64,000 nucleotides of DNA, from the NCBI RefSeq assembly GCF_000236905.1, contig NC_016525.1, positions 496,001 through 560,000 on the forward strand. The letters run 5' to 3'. Under the pieces are notes generated by a model that was given only the letters and a program-made list of their open reading frames with translations, had not been told where the DNA came from and searched no databases. Source of the stretch: Tetrapisispora phaffii CBS 4417 (taxonomy: Eukaryota; Ascomycota; Saccharomycetes; Saccharomycetales; Saccharomycetaceae). Within the stretch, counting starts at the first letter, position 1. The number at the start of each line of letters is the position of its first letter. Below, in pieces: positions 39,865-50,817 of this stretch. A program made the translations under genes and the position numbers.

Positions 39865-42261
39865 TTATATAGTACCATGCGATTTTTGATTCAATATGTT
39901 TTTGATCATTTCAATTTTTTCTAATATTTTAAGTTGATTGAATTTTAATTTCTTTAATTTATTTTTAACTTCCTGTTGTGAGCAGCTCCCATACGAGATT
40001 GTATTTAAATAAACAGTTTCCAAGTTAGTCGATTTAGGATTAGCATTCAAATATTTTGCTACACTCAAAAAATGTTTTGTACTTAATACAAATGAATCTT
40101 GTTTTGGTGTAATTATTGATATAATATGGCCATTATCTGATAATACTATTTTAAAATGATCTTTAAAATTAAATTGGAACCCGCAATCACTTAATTCAAA
40201 CATTACGAATTCTTTACATCTGGTGAATCTTCTTAAAAAGATATCATCCTTATGGTATTTTTGTTTAACAAATGTCGAGACTCTTGTTAAGTTTTTATTC
40301 ATATATTCTTCATATTTCTCAACAAAAACCATATTTTTTTTGGTATTTATCTCTTCTGTTCTAGCTTCCATTCGGTTCTGGTCATTTAAATTATCTTTAT
40401 TTGAATTTAAAGAATTTGATGTCGTCATTGAAGTGCTTACAGTCGTATTGTAATTTGTATTTTTTTTTGAATTATCGTTATATTGTTTGTGTTTTGCTAT
40501 CCAACCTACTTTAAAATCAGTTTCAATTAACCAATATTCAGGGACATCGAATAATTTCAGTATTGTAGTTCCATTACTTTTTAAAACGCCAATATCCTCC
40601 GTAGATAACTGATAAATAAAGCAATTTTCTGTAGCTTTAGGATTGTGAAAAATGGATGATTTGATGCTTGATGTTGTCAAGTCAACCCATTTCGTTATTA
40701 TAATGGGCATTTTCTGCGTAGCCCATTCATCTTGTTCGATTTCATCTAGTTTGATATTGTAATTGTATTGTTCAATCTTTAATAAAGTTGTTAAGGTATC
40801 AAGACAAGCTTTATTTAAAATTTTGATAGCATTACGAGATTTAATTAAATTAGTTGTGCCAATTGGGTTTAATACATTTGTTCTTATGTCATCATTTAAT
40901 TCATTCATTTTCCTAATTTTTTCACTTTTCCGCACTTGATTATTATTATTTGAATTGAAGCTGGTATCACAGAATTGTAAGACATCATTATTATTAGTTA
41001 AATTGGTATTGATTGGATTATTTTTGATGTTCTGTCTTTCATTTAGAAATACATTATGAAAAGGAGTCTTATTATTCTTTGATAGATCTACTATTAATTG
41101 GCATGAAATTAAGCAATTTTTGAAGTGCTTTAAAGAATTCAATGTCGATAGTTCTATGAAATATAATGGAACTTCTGTAAATATAGTAGAAGGTAGTTTT
41201 GGTGGAAAACTATGCTTGAACCAATTATATTTCAAGATGTCCATTATTCTTGGTCTTTGGCTGGGATCTAATACCAACAGATCTTGAATTAATACTTTAA
41301 CATCATTAGTGATATATTTGTCAGGTGGAAACTCATACTGACACAATTTAATCTTTTCATATATGGTAGTGACATCTTTAGCTTGAAATGGTGGTTTTCC
41401 AAGGACCATTGCATAAATCATTATACCTAAGGACCAAATATCTGCTTCAAAAGAATGACCAATCTGCTTGCTCAAAATAACTTCTGGAGCAATATAATTT
41501 GGTGTTCCACACATTGTATATTTTTTTTCAGAAACATTTGATAAGGTTGCTGCTAAGCCAAAATCGCCTATTTTAATATTAAAATTTTTGTCGAAGAATA
41601 CATTACCTAATTTTAAATCTCTATGAATAATATTGTTTGAGTGCATATAATTAATGGCGCCACAAACTTGTGTAGTCATAAATTTAACTTCAGCTTCGGT
41701 CAAGATTTTTCTTTTTTTTAAAAGATCCATTAAAGACCCATTTGGACATAATTCTAGCAATATATATACATTCAATTCATCTTCAAAACAATCCATAAAT
41801 TTTACAATATGAGAATATCTTAAGTTTTGATGAATTTGAATTTCTGACAATAATTTGAATTTTGTTCTTTCCGTTTTAATTGACTTCTTGGATACAATTT
41901 TACAAGCAAATGAAATCCCAACATCATCTTTTATATGAAAGCAACGAGCAAAACCGCCTTCGCCAAGGCATTCTCTTCTAAAGTATTTCTTAGAATTATC
42001 CTTGATTACAGATGGAGGTGTTTTGCACAATAAATTTGTTTTTTCCTTTTTCCTATTCAACTTCTCATTATTTTGTTTAATTAAATTGTCTTTTTTATTT
42101 ATGACTTGTACAACGTCATTTTCATTATAAGAAATTTTGCTTGTATTTTTAATATTAATATAATCCTCATTGATATAATTATTGTTGTTACTCTTCTTAA
42201 AATTTTCAATCCGATTGACTTTTTGATTGTCAGTGACGACTTGTAAAGGTGCCAATACCAT
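39865..42261 (-). CDS. CDC5: Polo-like kinase Cdc5 with unusually long polo-box region
   Basis: 798 residues against about 705 in S. cerevisiae. Kinase domain about 94-350: glycine loop GEGGFARCF, ATP lysine K121, HRDLKLGN (213-220), DFG (233-235) and the activation-loop segment CGTPNYIAPE with T253. In the polo-box domain the phosphopeptide-contacting residues appear retained: W525 in WVDLTT, and H702 and K704 in KDHFKIV. LSTEDIGVL, NLTRVSTF, YHKDDIFLRRFTR and FVMFELSD are strongly conserved. Differences are an Asn-rich linker (about 415-445), an insertion of about 14 residues after W525 and one of about 45 residues at about 593-640. Cdc5 drives mitotic exit, cohesin cleavage and checkpoint adaptation. 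Transcribed divergently from MDM12. Confidence 0.93.
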   Translation of the reverse strand: MVLAPLQVVTDNQKVNRIENFKKSNNNNYINEDYINIKNTSKISYNENDVVQVINKKDNLIKQNNEKLNRKKEKTNLLCKTPPSVIKDNSKKYFRRECLGEGGFARCFHIKDDVGISFACKIVSKKSIKTERTKFKLLSEIQIHQNLRYSHIVKFMDCFEDELNVYILLELCPNGSLMDLLKKRKILTEAEVKFMTTQVCGAINYMHSNNIIHRDLKLGNVFFDKNFNIKIGDFGLAATLSNVSEKKYTMCGTPNYIAPEVILSKQIGHSFEADIWSLGIMIYAMVLGKPPFQAKDVTTIYEKIKLCQYEFPPDKYITNDVKVLIQDLLVLDPSQRPRIMDILKYNWFKHSFPPKLPSTIFTEVPLYFIELSTLNSLKHFKNCLISCQLIVDLSKNNKTPFHNVFLNERQNIKNNPINTNLTNNNDVLQFCDTSFNSNNNNQVRKSEKIRKMNELNDDIRTNVLNPIGTTNLIKSRNAIKILNKACLDTLTTLLKIEQYNYNIKLDEIEQDEWATQKMPIIITKWVDLTTSSIKSSIFHNPKATENCFIYQLSTEDIGVLKSNGTTILKLFDVPEYWLIETDFKVGWIAKHKQYNDNSKKNTNYNTTVSTSMTTSNSLNSNKDNLNDQNRMEARTEEINTKKNMVFVEKYEEYMNKNLTRVSTFVKQKYHKDDIFLRRFTRCKEFVMFELSDCGFQFNFKDHFKIVLSDNGHIISIITPKQDSFVLSTKHFLSVAKYLNANPKSTNLETVYLNTISYGSCSQQEVKNKLKKLKFNQLKILEKIEMIKNILNQKSHGTI

Positions 42262-43088
42262 ATTAATTTTATATGTTTTTAATTTATTTTTCTAATGTGA
42301 CAATATTAGAAGACCACCCTCTTATTCCCTTAATGACAAAAGATCAAATGGAATTATCCAATGAAATTATTAAATGTTATTCAATGGTGCATAACAAACA
42401 AATATATATAAATAGAATATAAATAGAATTAACTGTATTTGTATATAATTATATTTCTATACATGTTCTTATTTCAATATCTCTTTATATACTTATTTAT
42501 TGGCGTCTCATTGAATTATAACCAACATTTTTTTTGTGTCATGTCACCTAGTAGTGGGAAAGGGTTCTTAGTTTTATAATTGAATGGGGAGTAGTGGTAT
42601 ACATAACAACTGGGATATATTTATGTAAATTATTGATATCTGTGTTAACGAATATAAAATATAACAAGATCTTTCAATTCACAAGTAAGTTAATGTGGAG
42701 TCTTTGACTGGGTACTTTAAAAAATAGACAAAAGAAATTACTCCTAAATTCAGGCTTGTAAAACAAAAAGTAAATTAATATCATCGAAACCAAGTAAATA
42801 TTAAGAATTAATTTGACAATTGTATTTATGTAGCTTTTAACTGGTATATTTATTTACCATATTGGCGTTTATAATTATTAACCTTGACTATTTGCCTTTA
42901 TCCTTTAATTTAATATCTTTATTATGGTAAAAGCAACTCGTAACGGAAACCATATTATTTTAAAAATAAGTCTATATAAAAAAGATATTACAAGTTAAAC
43001 AATAATTCTGACAATAGTAAGAATTAATGGTTTTATTGAACTGTAACTCGGATAAAGTAACTCCATTGATGTCTTCTCTTGAGCACTC
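42262..43088. other. Divergent promoter region CDC5 / MDM12
   Basis: 827 bp, AT-rich. CCATATTGG near 42,857 is close to, but one A/T short of, the Mcm1 consensus that would suit CDC5. No other element can be supported. Orthologs of MIX17 and AIM34, which follow CDC5 in S. cerevisiae, are absent. Confidence 0.5.
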
Positions 43089-43832
43089 ATGTCCTTTGAT
43101 ATCAATTGGAATAACTTATCTAATGATTCAGAATTAAATAATTCAATATTTCAGAGTTTAAATAATTTTTTAAATTCGATCACACTACCTAGTTATGTGA
43201 AAAATCTGAAGTTAGAAAAGTTTTCGCTAGGGTCCACTGCACCAGACATTAAAATAAAACAAATAACTGAACCACTAGTCGATTTCTACGATGATATTCA
43301 GAATGAACTTAGTGATGATCAAGTCATTGAAAAATCTCCCAATGATGTTCAAATATTAACAGAAGTGGAGTATAAAGGTGACCTATCATTCACGTTATCA
43401 GCAGAACTGGTTCTTAACTATCCAAGTGCAGAGTTCATGACATTGCCTGTAAAAATCACTGTGGGGAATCTAGGATTTCATTCATTATGTATTTTAGCGT
43501 ATTTATCAAAACAAGCTTTCTTTAGTTTTTTATGTGATATAAATGATAGCCATTTGGTAGAAGAAAGTATGGTAAATGAACCTAACGGGTTCAACATATC
43601 AGCAAATAGACGTTTAGAAAGAATTTTCATAATACGAAGCTTGTCAATTGAAACTGAAGCAGGTGAACAAAATCAAAAAGAAGGTTCTATTTTAAAAAAT
43701 ATAGGTAAGCTGGAACTGTTTTTATCGGATAAATTAAAGGAATATTTAACAAGAGAACTTGCATGGCCAAGCTGGATTAACTTGGATTTCAATGATGAAG
43801 AGACTGATGTTTTTTCTAAAGAAGAAGATTGA
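43089..43832 (+). CDS. MDM12: ERMES subunit Mdm12 (SMP domain)
   Basis: 247 residues against about 271 in S. cerevisiae. It opens MSFDINWNNLSNDSELNN and ends AWPSWINLDFNDEE, both hallmark ends of Mdm12. The single SMP lipid-transfer domain covers nearly the whole protein, with VEYKGDLSFTLSAELVLNYP and TLPVKITVGNLGFHSLCI. The shorter length reflects a trimmed acidic loop after FYDDIQNE. Mdm12 bridges Mmm1 (ER) and Mdm34/Mdm10 (mitochondrion) in the ER-mitochondria encounter structure and binds phospholipids. Its counterpart is on chromosome XV while CDC5 and MVP1 beside it match chromosome XIII. Confidence 0.96.
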   Translation: MSFDINWNNLSNDSELNNSIFQSLNNFLNSITLPSYVKNLKLEKFSLGSTAPDIKIKQITEPLVDFYDDIQNELSDDQVIEKSPNDVQILTEVEYKGDLSFTLSAELVLNYPSAEFMTLPVKITVGNLGFHSLCILAYLSKQAFFSFLCDINDSHLVEESMVNEPNGFNISANRRLERIFIIRSLSIETEAGEQNQKEGSILKNIGKLELFLSDKLKEYLTRELAWPSWINLDFNDEETDVFSKEED

Positions 43833-44287
43833 TTAGAATGGAAACTTGAACAGAAAGATAAATCATCATATTCAACTACAAAACACCATTTAGTATTTTT
43901 TAAGTTACTTTGAAGTATAATGTTACAGTAAATCCATCACATATACAATCATTCTGATTCAAGTAAACAATTGATTAGTACGAATTGTGTTATTATATAT
44001 CATTCAACTTTTTAAGTAAAGGTCATAGCATACTTTTTACATTTAAAGCTTGTAAGTATAAATACCAATTAAGTATTATGAATGTCTCGCTCGGTTATCA
44101 AAAAGAACATAATCAGGAGATAGAACAAAATTTTGAACTATTAAGTTTGTAAATAAGTGTAGCAGATATATAAAATAAAATAACTAAATACTTTATCTGG
44201 CGAACAACAATAGTTTTAGGACAGAACAACATCTGTGTAATTTTAAGATATCTTAATTATCCAGTTTTCATAATCTAGGAAACTCAA
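43833..44287. other. Intergenic MDM12 to MVP1
   Basis: 455 bp of AT-rich same-strand spacer. No motif is supported. Confidence 0.55.
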
Positions 44288-45993
44288 ATGAGCTTGGAAG
44301 ATCATGAGAATGCATGGGAATCTTCTTCCCACCCTCAACCACCATGGAACGTTGATTATAAATTTAATAATGATAAAATTGATGCAAAAAACCCAATGGT
44401 TTTAAAACTAATGAATATGAAGGAATAGATGGAATATTCACGAAATCTGGGATATTTCAGCATAATGGTGAAAATAGGGATTCTATTTGGGATACTAATG
44501 GTAATGCTACTGTAAACGTAAGGCATTCTTCTGATAATCTATATTACGAAGGTGAAATTGAAGAAGAACATAATAATATGAGAAATTCTTATTCAGATGA
44601 TGAAGGTTATTATGATACAAATAATAGAAACCATCCAGAGGAGAGTGAAAACAATTATTTGTCACTTCCAAAGAAGAATGAAAATATATTTAGGGAAGAT
44701 GATAAATTGTCCAATCAATTCTACATAGATGGTCTTGTGAATCGAAATGAGGATAGTGATGATGATGAACTGACATTGGATAATAGAGTCGAAAGTTTTG
44801 AAAAATGGTCAACTAAAATTAGAAATTCATATAACCCCATATCGCCTGATTTATTAGATTTAGAAGAGATCAATGAAAAGGAAGGACTAATTTTTAAACA
44901 TTTGAACTATAAAATTACGATATTAAATGATATCCCAAATACAAACGCTACAGCAGGTAAATCAGTTATTAGAAGATACTCAGATTTTTTATGGTTACGA
45001 AATGTTTTATTGAAAAAATATCCTTTTAGAATTATTCCATTATTACCACCAAAGCATGTCGGACTACAAAGTCCATCTAAAATATTTCTTGACGCAAGGA
45101 GGGATGGTTTATCAAAATTTATTAATATGGTAGTTCGACATCCGGTTCTAAAAAAGGAGGAATTAATGTCAACGTTTTTGACGGTACCTATCGAAATATC
45201 TAGTTGGAGAAAAACTGCATTATACGACACTTCTGATGAATATCACGATAAAAAAGTGAAAGAAGAATTTAAAAGGATATTTGTGCCATCATTAATGGAT
45301 GAGTGGAATTCATTGCCAAAATCATTAAATAAATCCATCATATTATGGAGTAAGCTTCTCAATCTTGTCGAAAGGCATCGTTATAAAGAATATCTAATTG
45401 CAAAACACAATTTGCTTTTTAAAAACAATTTAAATGAATTTACAATCCAAACAAATGCATTATATCCTACCACTTTCAGTAATACCACTCACAATATAAA
45501 TGATCATTTAAATGAGATTGGAAAACATCTAAGTAAATCTTCCGAATTGCAAGAGAAGGAAAATTTGGAGATGGTTAACAGACTAATACCAAAATTTATT
45601 ACATATGTTATTACATTGAAATCTTTACAAAAACTCCGCCAACGTTATGATATATTAGCAACAAACAGCATAGGTAATCTCCGAAAACGAGTATTACTAA
45701 ATGAAGAAAAACTAGAGTCAATGAAAGGCAAACCAGATGTCAGTGGTGTAGAATATGATACTATCCTAATTCGTCTAAATCAAGACAAAAAACTTATTGC
45801 AGACCAAATCAATAGATCTTGGTTAATCAAAAAAACAATATTAGAAGAATTCATTATTTTTCAACAGACACAGTTTATGATCACTGAAACTTTTCAAGAA
45901 TGGACTAATTTGCACGCAAAATATCATGGGCTAGAGCTTAACGAATGGGAAGCACTTGCGGTGGACTTAACTAGAATGGCAACCATAGAATAA
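44288..45993 (+). CDS. MVP1: Sorting nexin Mvp1, 5' part in a different frame (frameshift at about 44,386-44,392)
   Basis: From the ATG at 44578 the frame gives 471 residues: a PX domain (VIRRYSDFLWLRNVLLKKYPFRIIPLLPPKHVG) and a C-terminal BAR-like helical region (LESMKGKPDVSGVEYD and LEEFIIFQQTQFMITETFQEW), clearly Mvp1 (511 residues in S. cerevisiae). Yet the sequence upstream also codes for Mvp1-like protein. The ATG at 44288 opens MSLEDHENAWESSS and runs to TAG 44426-44428. The main frame is open from 44383 and reads DSIWDTNGN, like the ESIWDD block of yeast Mvp1. Joining the frames by a -1 shift at A AAA AAC (44386-44392) gives about 568 residues. A one-base homopolymer error, a real mutation with use of 44578, or programmed frameshifting are all possible. 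Mvp1 acts in endosomal recycling and retromer-independent sorting. Confidence 0.88.
44386..44392 (+). other. MVP1: A AAA AAC heptamer at the MVP1 frame junction
   Basis: Read in the phase of the upstream ATG the bases are GCA AAA AAC CCA, so the heptamer is in the X XXY YYZ phase of -1 ribosomal slippery sites. After a -1 step the next codon is CCC at 44392-44394, which is exactly the downstream Mvp1 frame. The same six-A run is also a natural place for an indel or base-calling error. Confidence 0.6.
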
Positions 45994-46189
45994 TTCCAAT
46001 TATCAAGTAATTGTGAAAATAAGCAGAAATCCTGAGATAAATTGTAATTAAATAAGGATATATATATCTCAACTTTCATAAAAATAAGATTTTGACTAGT
46101 TATTTAAGGGTATCATGATCTATCAATTTATATAATGCATATTTTTAAAAAATGTTATACAATGTTTTTTAATATACTAATACATTCAC

Positions 46190-48211
46190 TTAAAAGTTAC
46201 CCAACAAAAAGTTAAAGATAAAGACAGTCACCAAAGTAATCTTGGTAGTGACATCAAGAGAAGTAGCACCATTATGAGAGCTGGTAGAACTTCTGGATGG
46301 AGTGGAATTAGAAGATGCAGAGGTACCGTTATTGTTCGAAGATGATGCAGAAGTTGAAGTAGTCATACTAATGCTCATGGTAGTAGAGTTAGAAGCTGAT
46401 GTAGAAGAGATAGTGGAAGTAGAGTTTGCTGCTGAGTCCAAAGCAGCACTATCTGATAGACTACCATCCCAACAGTATGTATCAAAGCAAGATTGACATT
46501 CAGATGGTAAATCTAAGCCCAAAGATTCTTGACTACGTCTCATAACTGCACAAGCAACACAACCTAAGAATTTCGAATCTTCAGTGAAGTTACCTCTAGT
46601 AACAGCTTCAAAACCATTTTGAATCATAGATAAACGTTCAGTTTCATTGTAAGCTAGTTGTAAAGTGGATGTGTTACTAGCATAAGACACTTCATAATTT
46701 GGTAAGTAAACAATTAAAGGTGGGACATAAGCCAAATTAGTTAAGTTGGCGGCATCACAACCAAAGAAAGTTGGTCTTTTGTTTAAGCCTTCGCTAACGA
46801 AAGTTTCGGCATCTGGAACGTAAGGGAAAGAAATATTTGAACCTTGTGGGTAGAATTGTCTACGGTAAGCACTAATCAAACCATTACCATCTGGCCAGTT
46901 TTCAGCGGTATCAGCTGAATTATCAAGAGCAAAAACAACATCTAAATCACGTTGTTTTTGTATTAAAGCAATCAATGGTAATTCGATATTGTCTTCACCA
47001 CCATCAGCTAAAGTCAAGATATCCTTATTACCAATGTTTGAAATACCAAAAGAAGAACCATAAAATGGATTTGGACCGAAATTAGCGACATCATTAGTAT
47101 CGACAGCAATTTCGTTAACCAAAAAGGTACCTACTGTAGAACTTGAATTACCTAAAAGGGTACCGACAGCTGAAGACATAGCAGGGGTAAATAAAGTTGA
47201 AGAAGTACCAATAATAAAACCAGCATTATCGAAACCAGCGGCACAAACACCATCGACAATTGGGGAACCGTTGTTGACAGCAGAACCAATGTATTTAACG
47301 TCAGCAAAAGAGTTCAAAGATGGATCCCAAGAACCCATTTCGAATGGATTAAATTCGACAATAGTAGAGTTAACGTAAGAAATAGTGGTGTTTGGATCTC
47401 TTGCATCAGTGACTGTGATTGGGAAAGGCATTTCAGCGTTTAAGAAGACATTGGAATCTCTTAAAGTTGACCAAGTGTAACCCGATCCACCATTTGGTAA
47501 ATTTGGGAAGAAATTGTAAGCCAAACCACGACCCCAGTAATCTGCCAAACTAGTATTATAACCAGCTGCACTTTTACCAGCAACTTCAGCAAATATAGTT
47601 TCCCACATTAGCGTGTTATTAGCGGTTCCTGAAACCAAACCATCTGTAATGTCCCAAATGGAGTTGTCGGTGTATGTATTGTCGATAATATCTTGAACTG
47701 AAGTCCAATTATTCCATGCTAAAGTACCAGTTAACCAATTACCACCTGATAAACCAGAGAGGTAAGTAGAACCCTGTAATAAACCACCGAAACCATATGC
47801 ATTTGCGCCAATGGTCCTGTTATCGAAAGCAGCAACCATACCTGCACCACTCAACATAGCTCTGTAACCACCACCTGAGGCAGCAATACCGACCCTTAAT
47901 TTCGAGACAGTAGAATTAGAAGAATTTGATGAGTTTGATGCACCGAAAATTTCATTAACGATCGAGGAATCGGTGAAATTAGAGGTAGCTCTTTGTAAGA
48001 ATTCTTTCAAAGCAGCTTTGGTGATTTCATCTCTTCTGCTCAACCATTCAGTCTCATTACTTGATAATGAGCTTGCACCTTCTCTAATCAAATTAAAATC
48101 GTTTGGACAAGTGACATTTGCTGGTGTATAACTATTGTGCGGAGACCATGCTTGCACTTCAAGAATGGAAGCAAGTAGTGGAGCGGTGACTAAGAAACTA
48201 AACAGTTGCAT
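46190..48211 (-). CDS. Phospholipase B, GPI-anchored (PLB1/PLB2/PLB3 family)
   Basis: 673 residues, within the family range of about 660-710. Signal peptide at 1-21 (MQLFSFLVTAPLLASILEVQA), many N-glycosylation sequons, then the PLA2_B catalytic domain: GIAASGGGYRAMLSGAGM (oxyanion loop) and GLSGGNWLTGTL with nucleophile S155. DGGEDNIELPLIALI carries the catalytic Asp. A Ser/Thr-rich stalk precedes a C-terminal GPI signal (about 650-673, ITLVTVFIFNFLLGNF). The enzyme hydrolyses both acyl chains of glycerophospholipids in the periplasm and wall. S. cerevisiae has PLB1 and PLB2 on XIII and PLB3 on XV at the sister positions, and I cannot say which this corresponds to. Confidence 0.95.
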   Translation of the reverse strand: MQLFSFLVTAPLLASILEVQAWSPHNSYTPANVTCPNDFNLIREGASSLSSNETEWLSRRDEITKAALKEFLQRATSNFTDSSIVNEIFGASNSSNSSNSTVSKLRVGIAASGGGYRAMLSGAGMVAAFDNRTIGANAYGFGGLLQGSTYLSGLSGGNWLTGTLAWNNWTSVQDIIDNTYTDNSIWDITDGLVSGTANNTLMWETIFAEVAGKSAAGYNTSLADYWGRGLAYNFFPNLPNGGSGYTWSTLRDSNVFLNAEMPFPITVTDARDPNTTISYVNSTIVEFNPFEMGSWDPSLNSFADVKYIGSAVNNGSPIVDGVCAAGFDNAGFIIGTSSTLFTPAMSSAVGTLLGNSSSTVGTFLVNEIAVDTNDVANFGPNPFYGSSFGISNIGNKDILTLADGGEDNIELPLIALIQKQRDLDVVFALDNSADTAENWPDGNGLISAYRRQFYPQGSNISFPYVPDAETFVSEGLNKRPTFFGCDAANLTNLAYVPPLIVYLPNYEVSYASNTSTLQLAYNETERLSMIQNGFEAVTRGNFTEDSKFLGCVACAVMRRSQESLGLDLPSECQSCFDTYCWDGSLSDSAALDSAANSTSTISSTSASNSTTMSISMTTSTSASSSNNNGTSASSNSTPSRSSTSSHNGATSLDVTTKITLVTVFIFNFLLGNF

Positions 48212-49680
48212 CGTTTGTATTTTCTGTCTTGATAACCTGCTTTTTATTAAGGTGACAGTTCCAAGAAATATTTTGCAAGAGAAGAGAAGAGAATTAGAAG
48301 TTTGTCCATAAAATTACTTGTTTGAACATCACGAAAGGAATGTTTATATATATATATATATAGTTCTGTTCTTGTTTACCGATAGCAGTCGTTCAACCAA
48401 AACTATTTCAAATGGAATGTCATCAATAGCAAAGAAACTATTCTTTTAAGAACAATTACCAACCAGAAGATACATCACTCAGAAAATCAGAACTGTTGAA
48501 CTGATGATACTCCTTGATCAACTACCATGCACTGATTCAGAAGGACTCTAACAGAATTATGACGAAGATGTATCAATGCAACGGCATTGACTAAACGAAA
48601 GACATTCCTAGCATTAATCACCATCTGTTTGCTCGCATACTAGAGTGCATTCAAGATAAGATCCGCCACGAGGACATAACCACACACATACGTTCCGGAT
48701 ATGAGTGCAGCAAGAAACTGCATACCTCAAAACCCAGATGTTGGAGTTCAACAACTTAGCAAGATGCTCTTCATCAAACGTAATAGCGTCTTGACGTTTG
48801 CGTCAATTATTGAATATAGCAAACTTTCGAAATCTTTAAAATCTCAATATATCTTTTAAACGATCCAAACCACTAAAACCGTCATAGTGAAAAAATTTAA
48901 TTTTGTAAATTTTCTTTAATTTAAATAGTCAATTATCGCGCACAAATCTACAATATTAATACGGGAAACAGACTGTTGAAAGGAGAGAACCCTGTTGTCC
49001 TATCTTGTTCGTAAATACTACATTGTAAACCTTCTCAGGTGTGAAGATGAGAGACAGTAGGTAAGACAGAGAAGAATTTCAACAAATTGTGGCTGATGGG
49101 TACTTGTTCAGGCGTGCGATTCGAGTGCTGCAGAGACACACGGACATGAGAAGTTTGTGTGTTTTTGGAACTGTTCAACAGAAAATAAGTTTGCAATCAC
49201 GGTGTTATGTTATGGCGGTGTAAGCCTACGACCTGCGACGTATACTAGTGCGTGTTCTGGTAATGTGCATATTATTTGTGTGTATAATATCTATAGGAGC
49301 GGGGCGAGGGGGCGCCGGTGGTTCACATACTGCATAGCGCAACATGTGATGTTTGAGCACGTGATTGCATTTTGTGACCCGGACATGGTCGTGCTCGTTT
49401 TTGTGTATGTCTGGGTAACCAACTATCCGGGTAACGTACATTTTCATAGGTTTTTTACCAACAAATTTCCAGAAATAATGTAAATAAACAAATCTTTCTA
49501 TATTTGCGTTCAGACGGTGATCAAGTACATTAAGTAAACAACAACAATTAACGATATTAGTGGTATAATGCATTGATACATAATTATTAAAAGGTAATTA
49601 TGATTTCTTGTTGTATTACGGAACAGTTTATATACAACTAAGTAGTTTAAACACACACACACACAAAATACATATTAATC
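48212..49680. other. Long divergent intergenic region, phospholipase B / HTZ1
   Basis: 1.47 kb. A TA repeat lies at about 48,346-48,362, close upstream of the phospholipase gene. 49,050-49,440 is GC-richer (GGAGCGGGGCGAGGGGGCG at about 49,297) and ends with a Reb1-type site. CA repeats lie at about 49,650. Short open frames at 49,157-49,573 on both strands overlap each other, have no similarity and are not called. Confidence 0.55.
49427..49434 (+). promoter_or_regulatory. Reb1-type site CCGGGTAA upstream of HTZ1
   Basis: Exact CCGGGTAA, about 250 bp before the HTZ1 ATG. A related CTGGGTAA lies 16 bp to its left. Reb1 sites commonly define nucleosome-free promoters in yeasts. Confidence 0.55.
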
Positions 49681-50085
49681 ATGTCCGGTGGTAAAAGTCA
49701 CGGTGGTAAAGGTAAATCTGGTGCTAAGGAGGGCGGGTCCTCTCAAACACACTCCTCCAGTGCTAAAGCTGGTCTACAATTCCCAGTCGGTAGAATTAAG
49801 CGTTATTTGAAGAGACATGCAAGTGGTAAGATCAGAGTGGGTTCAAAGAGTGCTATTTACTTGACCGCAGTTCTGGAATATTTAACCGCTGAAGTTTTGG
49901 AATTGTCAGGTAACGCTGCAAAGGACTTGAAAGTGAAGAGAATCACACCAAGACATTTACAATTGGCTATTAGAGGTGACGATGAGTTAGACTCCTTGAT
50001 TAAGGCCACTATCGCTTCAGGTGGTGTCTTACCACATATCAATAAAGCTTTGTTGCTGAAAGTAGAACAAAAGAAGAAGAAATAG
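49681..50085 (+). CDS. HTZ1: Histone variant H2A.Z
   Basis: 134 residues, the same length as S. cerevisiae Htz1. The N-terminal tail has acetylatable lysines ([16 protein letters not shown]). The histone fold contains [67 protein letters not shown] and [21 protein letters not shown]. The [13 protein letters not shown] and GGVLPHI blocks carry the H2A.Z-type acidic patch and M6 region and distinguish it from canonical H2A. Deposited by SWR1 at promoter-flanking nucleosomes. HTZ1 and HRD1 are adjacent as on S. cerevisiae chromosome XV. Confidence 0.98.
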   Translation: MSGGKSHGGKGKSGAKEGGSSQTHSSSAKAGLQFPVGRIKRYLKRHASGKIRVGSKSAIYLTAVLEYLTAEVLELSGNAAKDLKVKRITPRHLQLAIRGDDELDSLIKATIASGGVLPHINKALLLKVEQKKKK

Positions 50086-50817
50086 AGCATTGGAATTACC
50101 CACATGCTATAAGAAGACAACAAAAACCAAATAAACTCACTACTATATACATATAGAATAAGAAGATGCAATTGTTTTCAAGATTGTACTTCATAATGAT
50201 ACCCACCCCGTTTCTGGCTGTGGAGCAAGGTTACATTTTTTTCTTCCAACCCTTACATTCTGCCTTCCTCACACCATAATGCTTCCATGAACTGGTCACT
50301 ACTCTTTAAGTACTGTTATTAACATACACAGGAGAGTTCAATATAAACCTACTTTAATATTTTTGTATTATTATTATAACTTAACTAATATTTATTTAAA
50401 AAGGCATTATTATTTTCCAAGAATTCGTAAAAGTCGCTTAAATCGTTATCCCTCATGTGCCCTGCACGTGATTTATTAAATTTACTGTTAAGTCGCGAAG
50501 GTTCTCATAGTATCCCACTCCTAATAATTTAATTAACCAAGTTACAGTGATTGAAGTTGGTTAATTATAGTTGATTTCCAAGCATACTGGTTATGTAAAA
50601 GAAGATCAATGCCATTGTCAACTCTCATTTACTTGTGAGTTGTGAATACAGTATTTTATAAATCACCGAAAAGTAAGTATAATCGTAGATATACCTACCT
50701 ACAAAACTATTTTTACACGGTGTCTCCATTTGATATCAAGGTTCAACTATTGTGCCTTTAAGAATTGTATAAATACAATTATAAAAATATAGAACATTAT
50801 TTTACTATTTACTGGGA
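50086..50817. other. Intergenic HTZ1 to HRD1
   Basis: 732 bp. A TGCACGTGATTT box lies at about 50,465. No gene is supported. Confidence 0.55.

Noticed and set aside
49157..49573. Overlapping 108- and 115-codon frames upstream of HTZ1
   Set aside because: They overlap on opposite strands in promoter DNA, with no domain and low-complexity His/Arg content.
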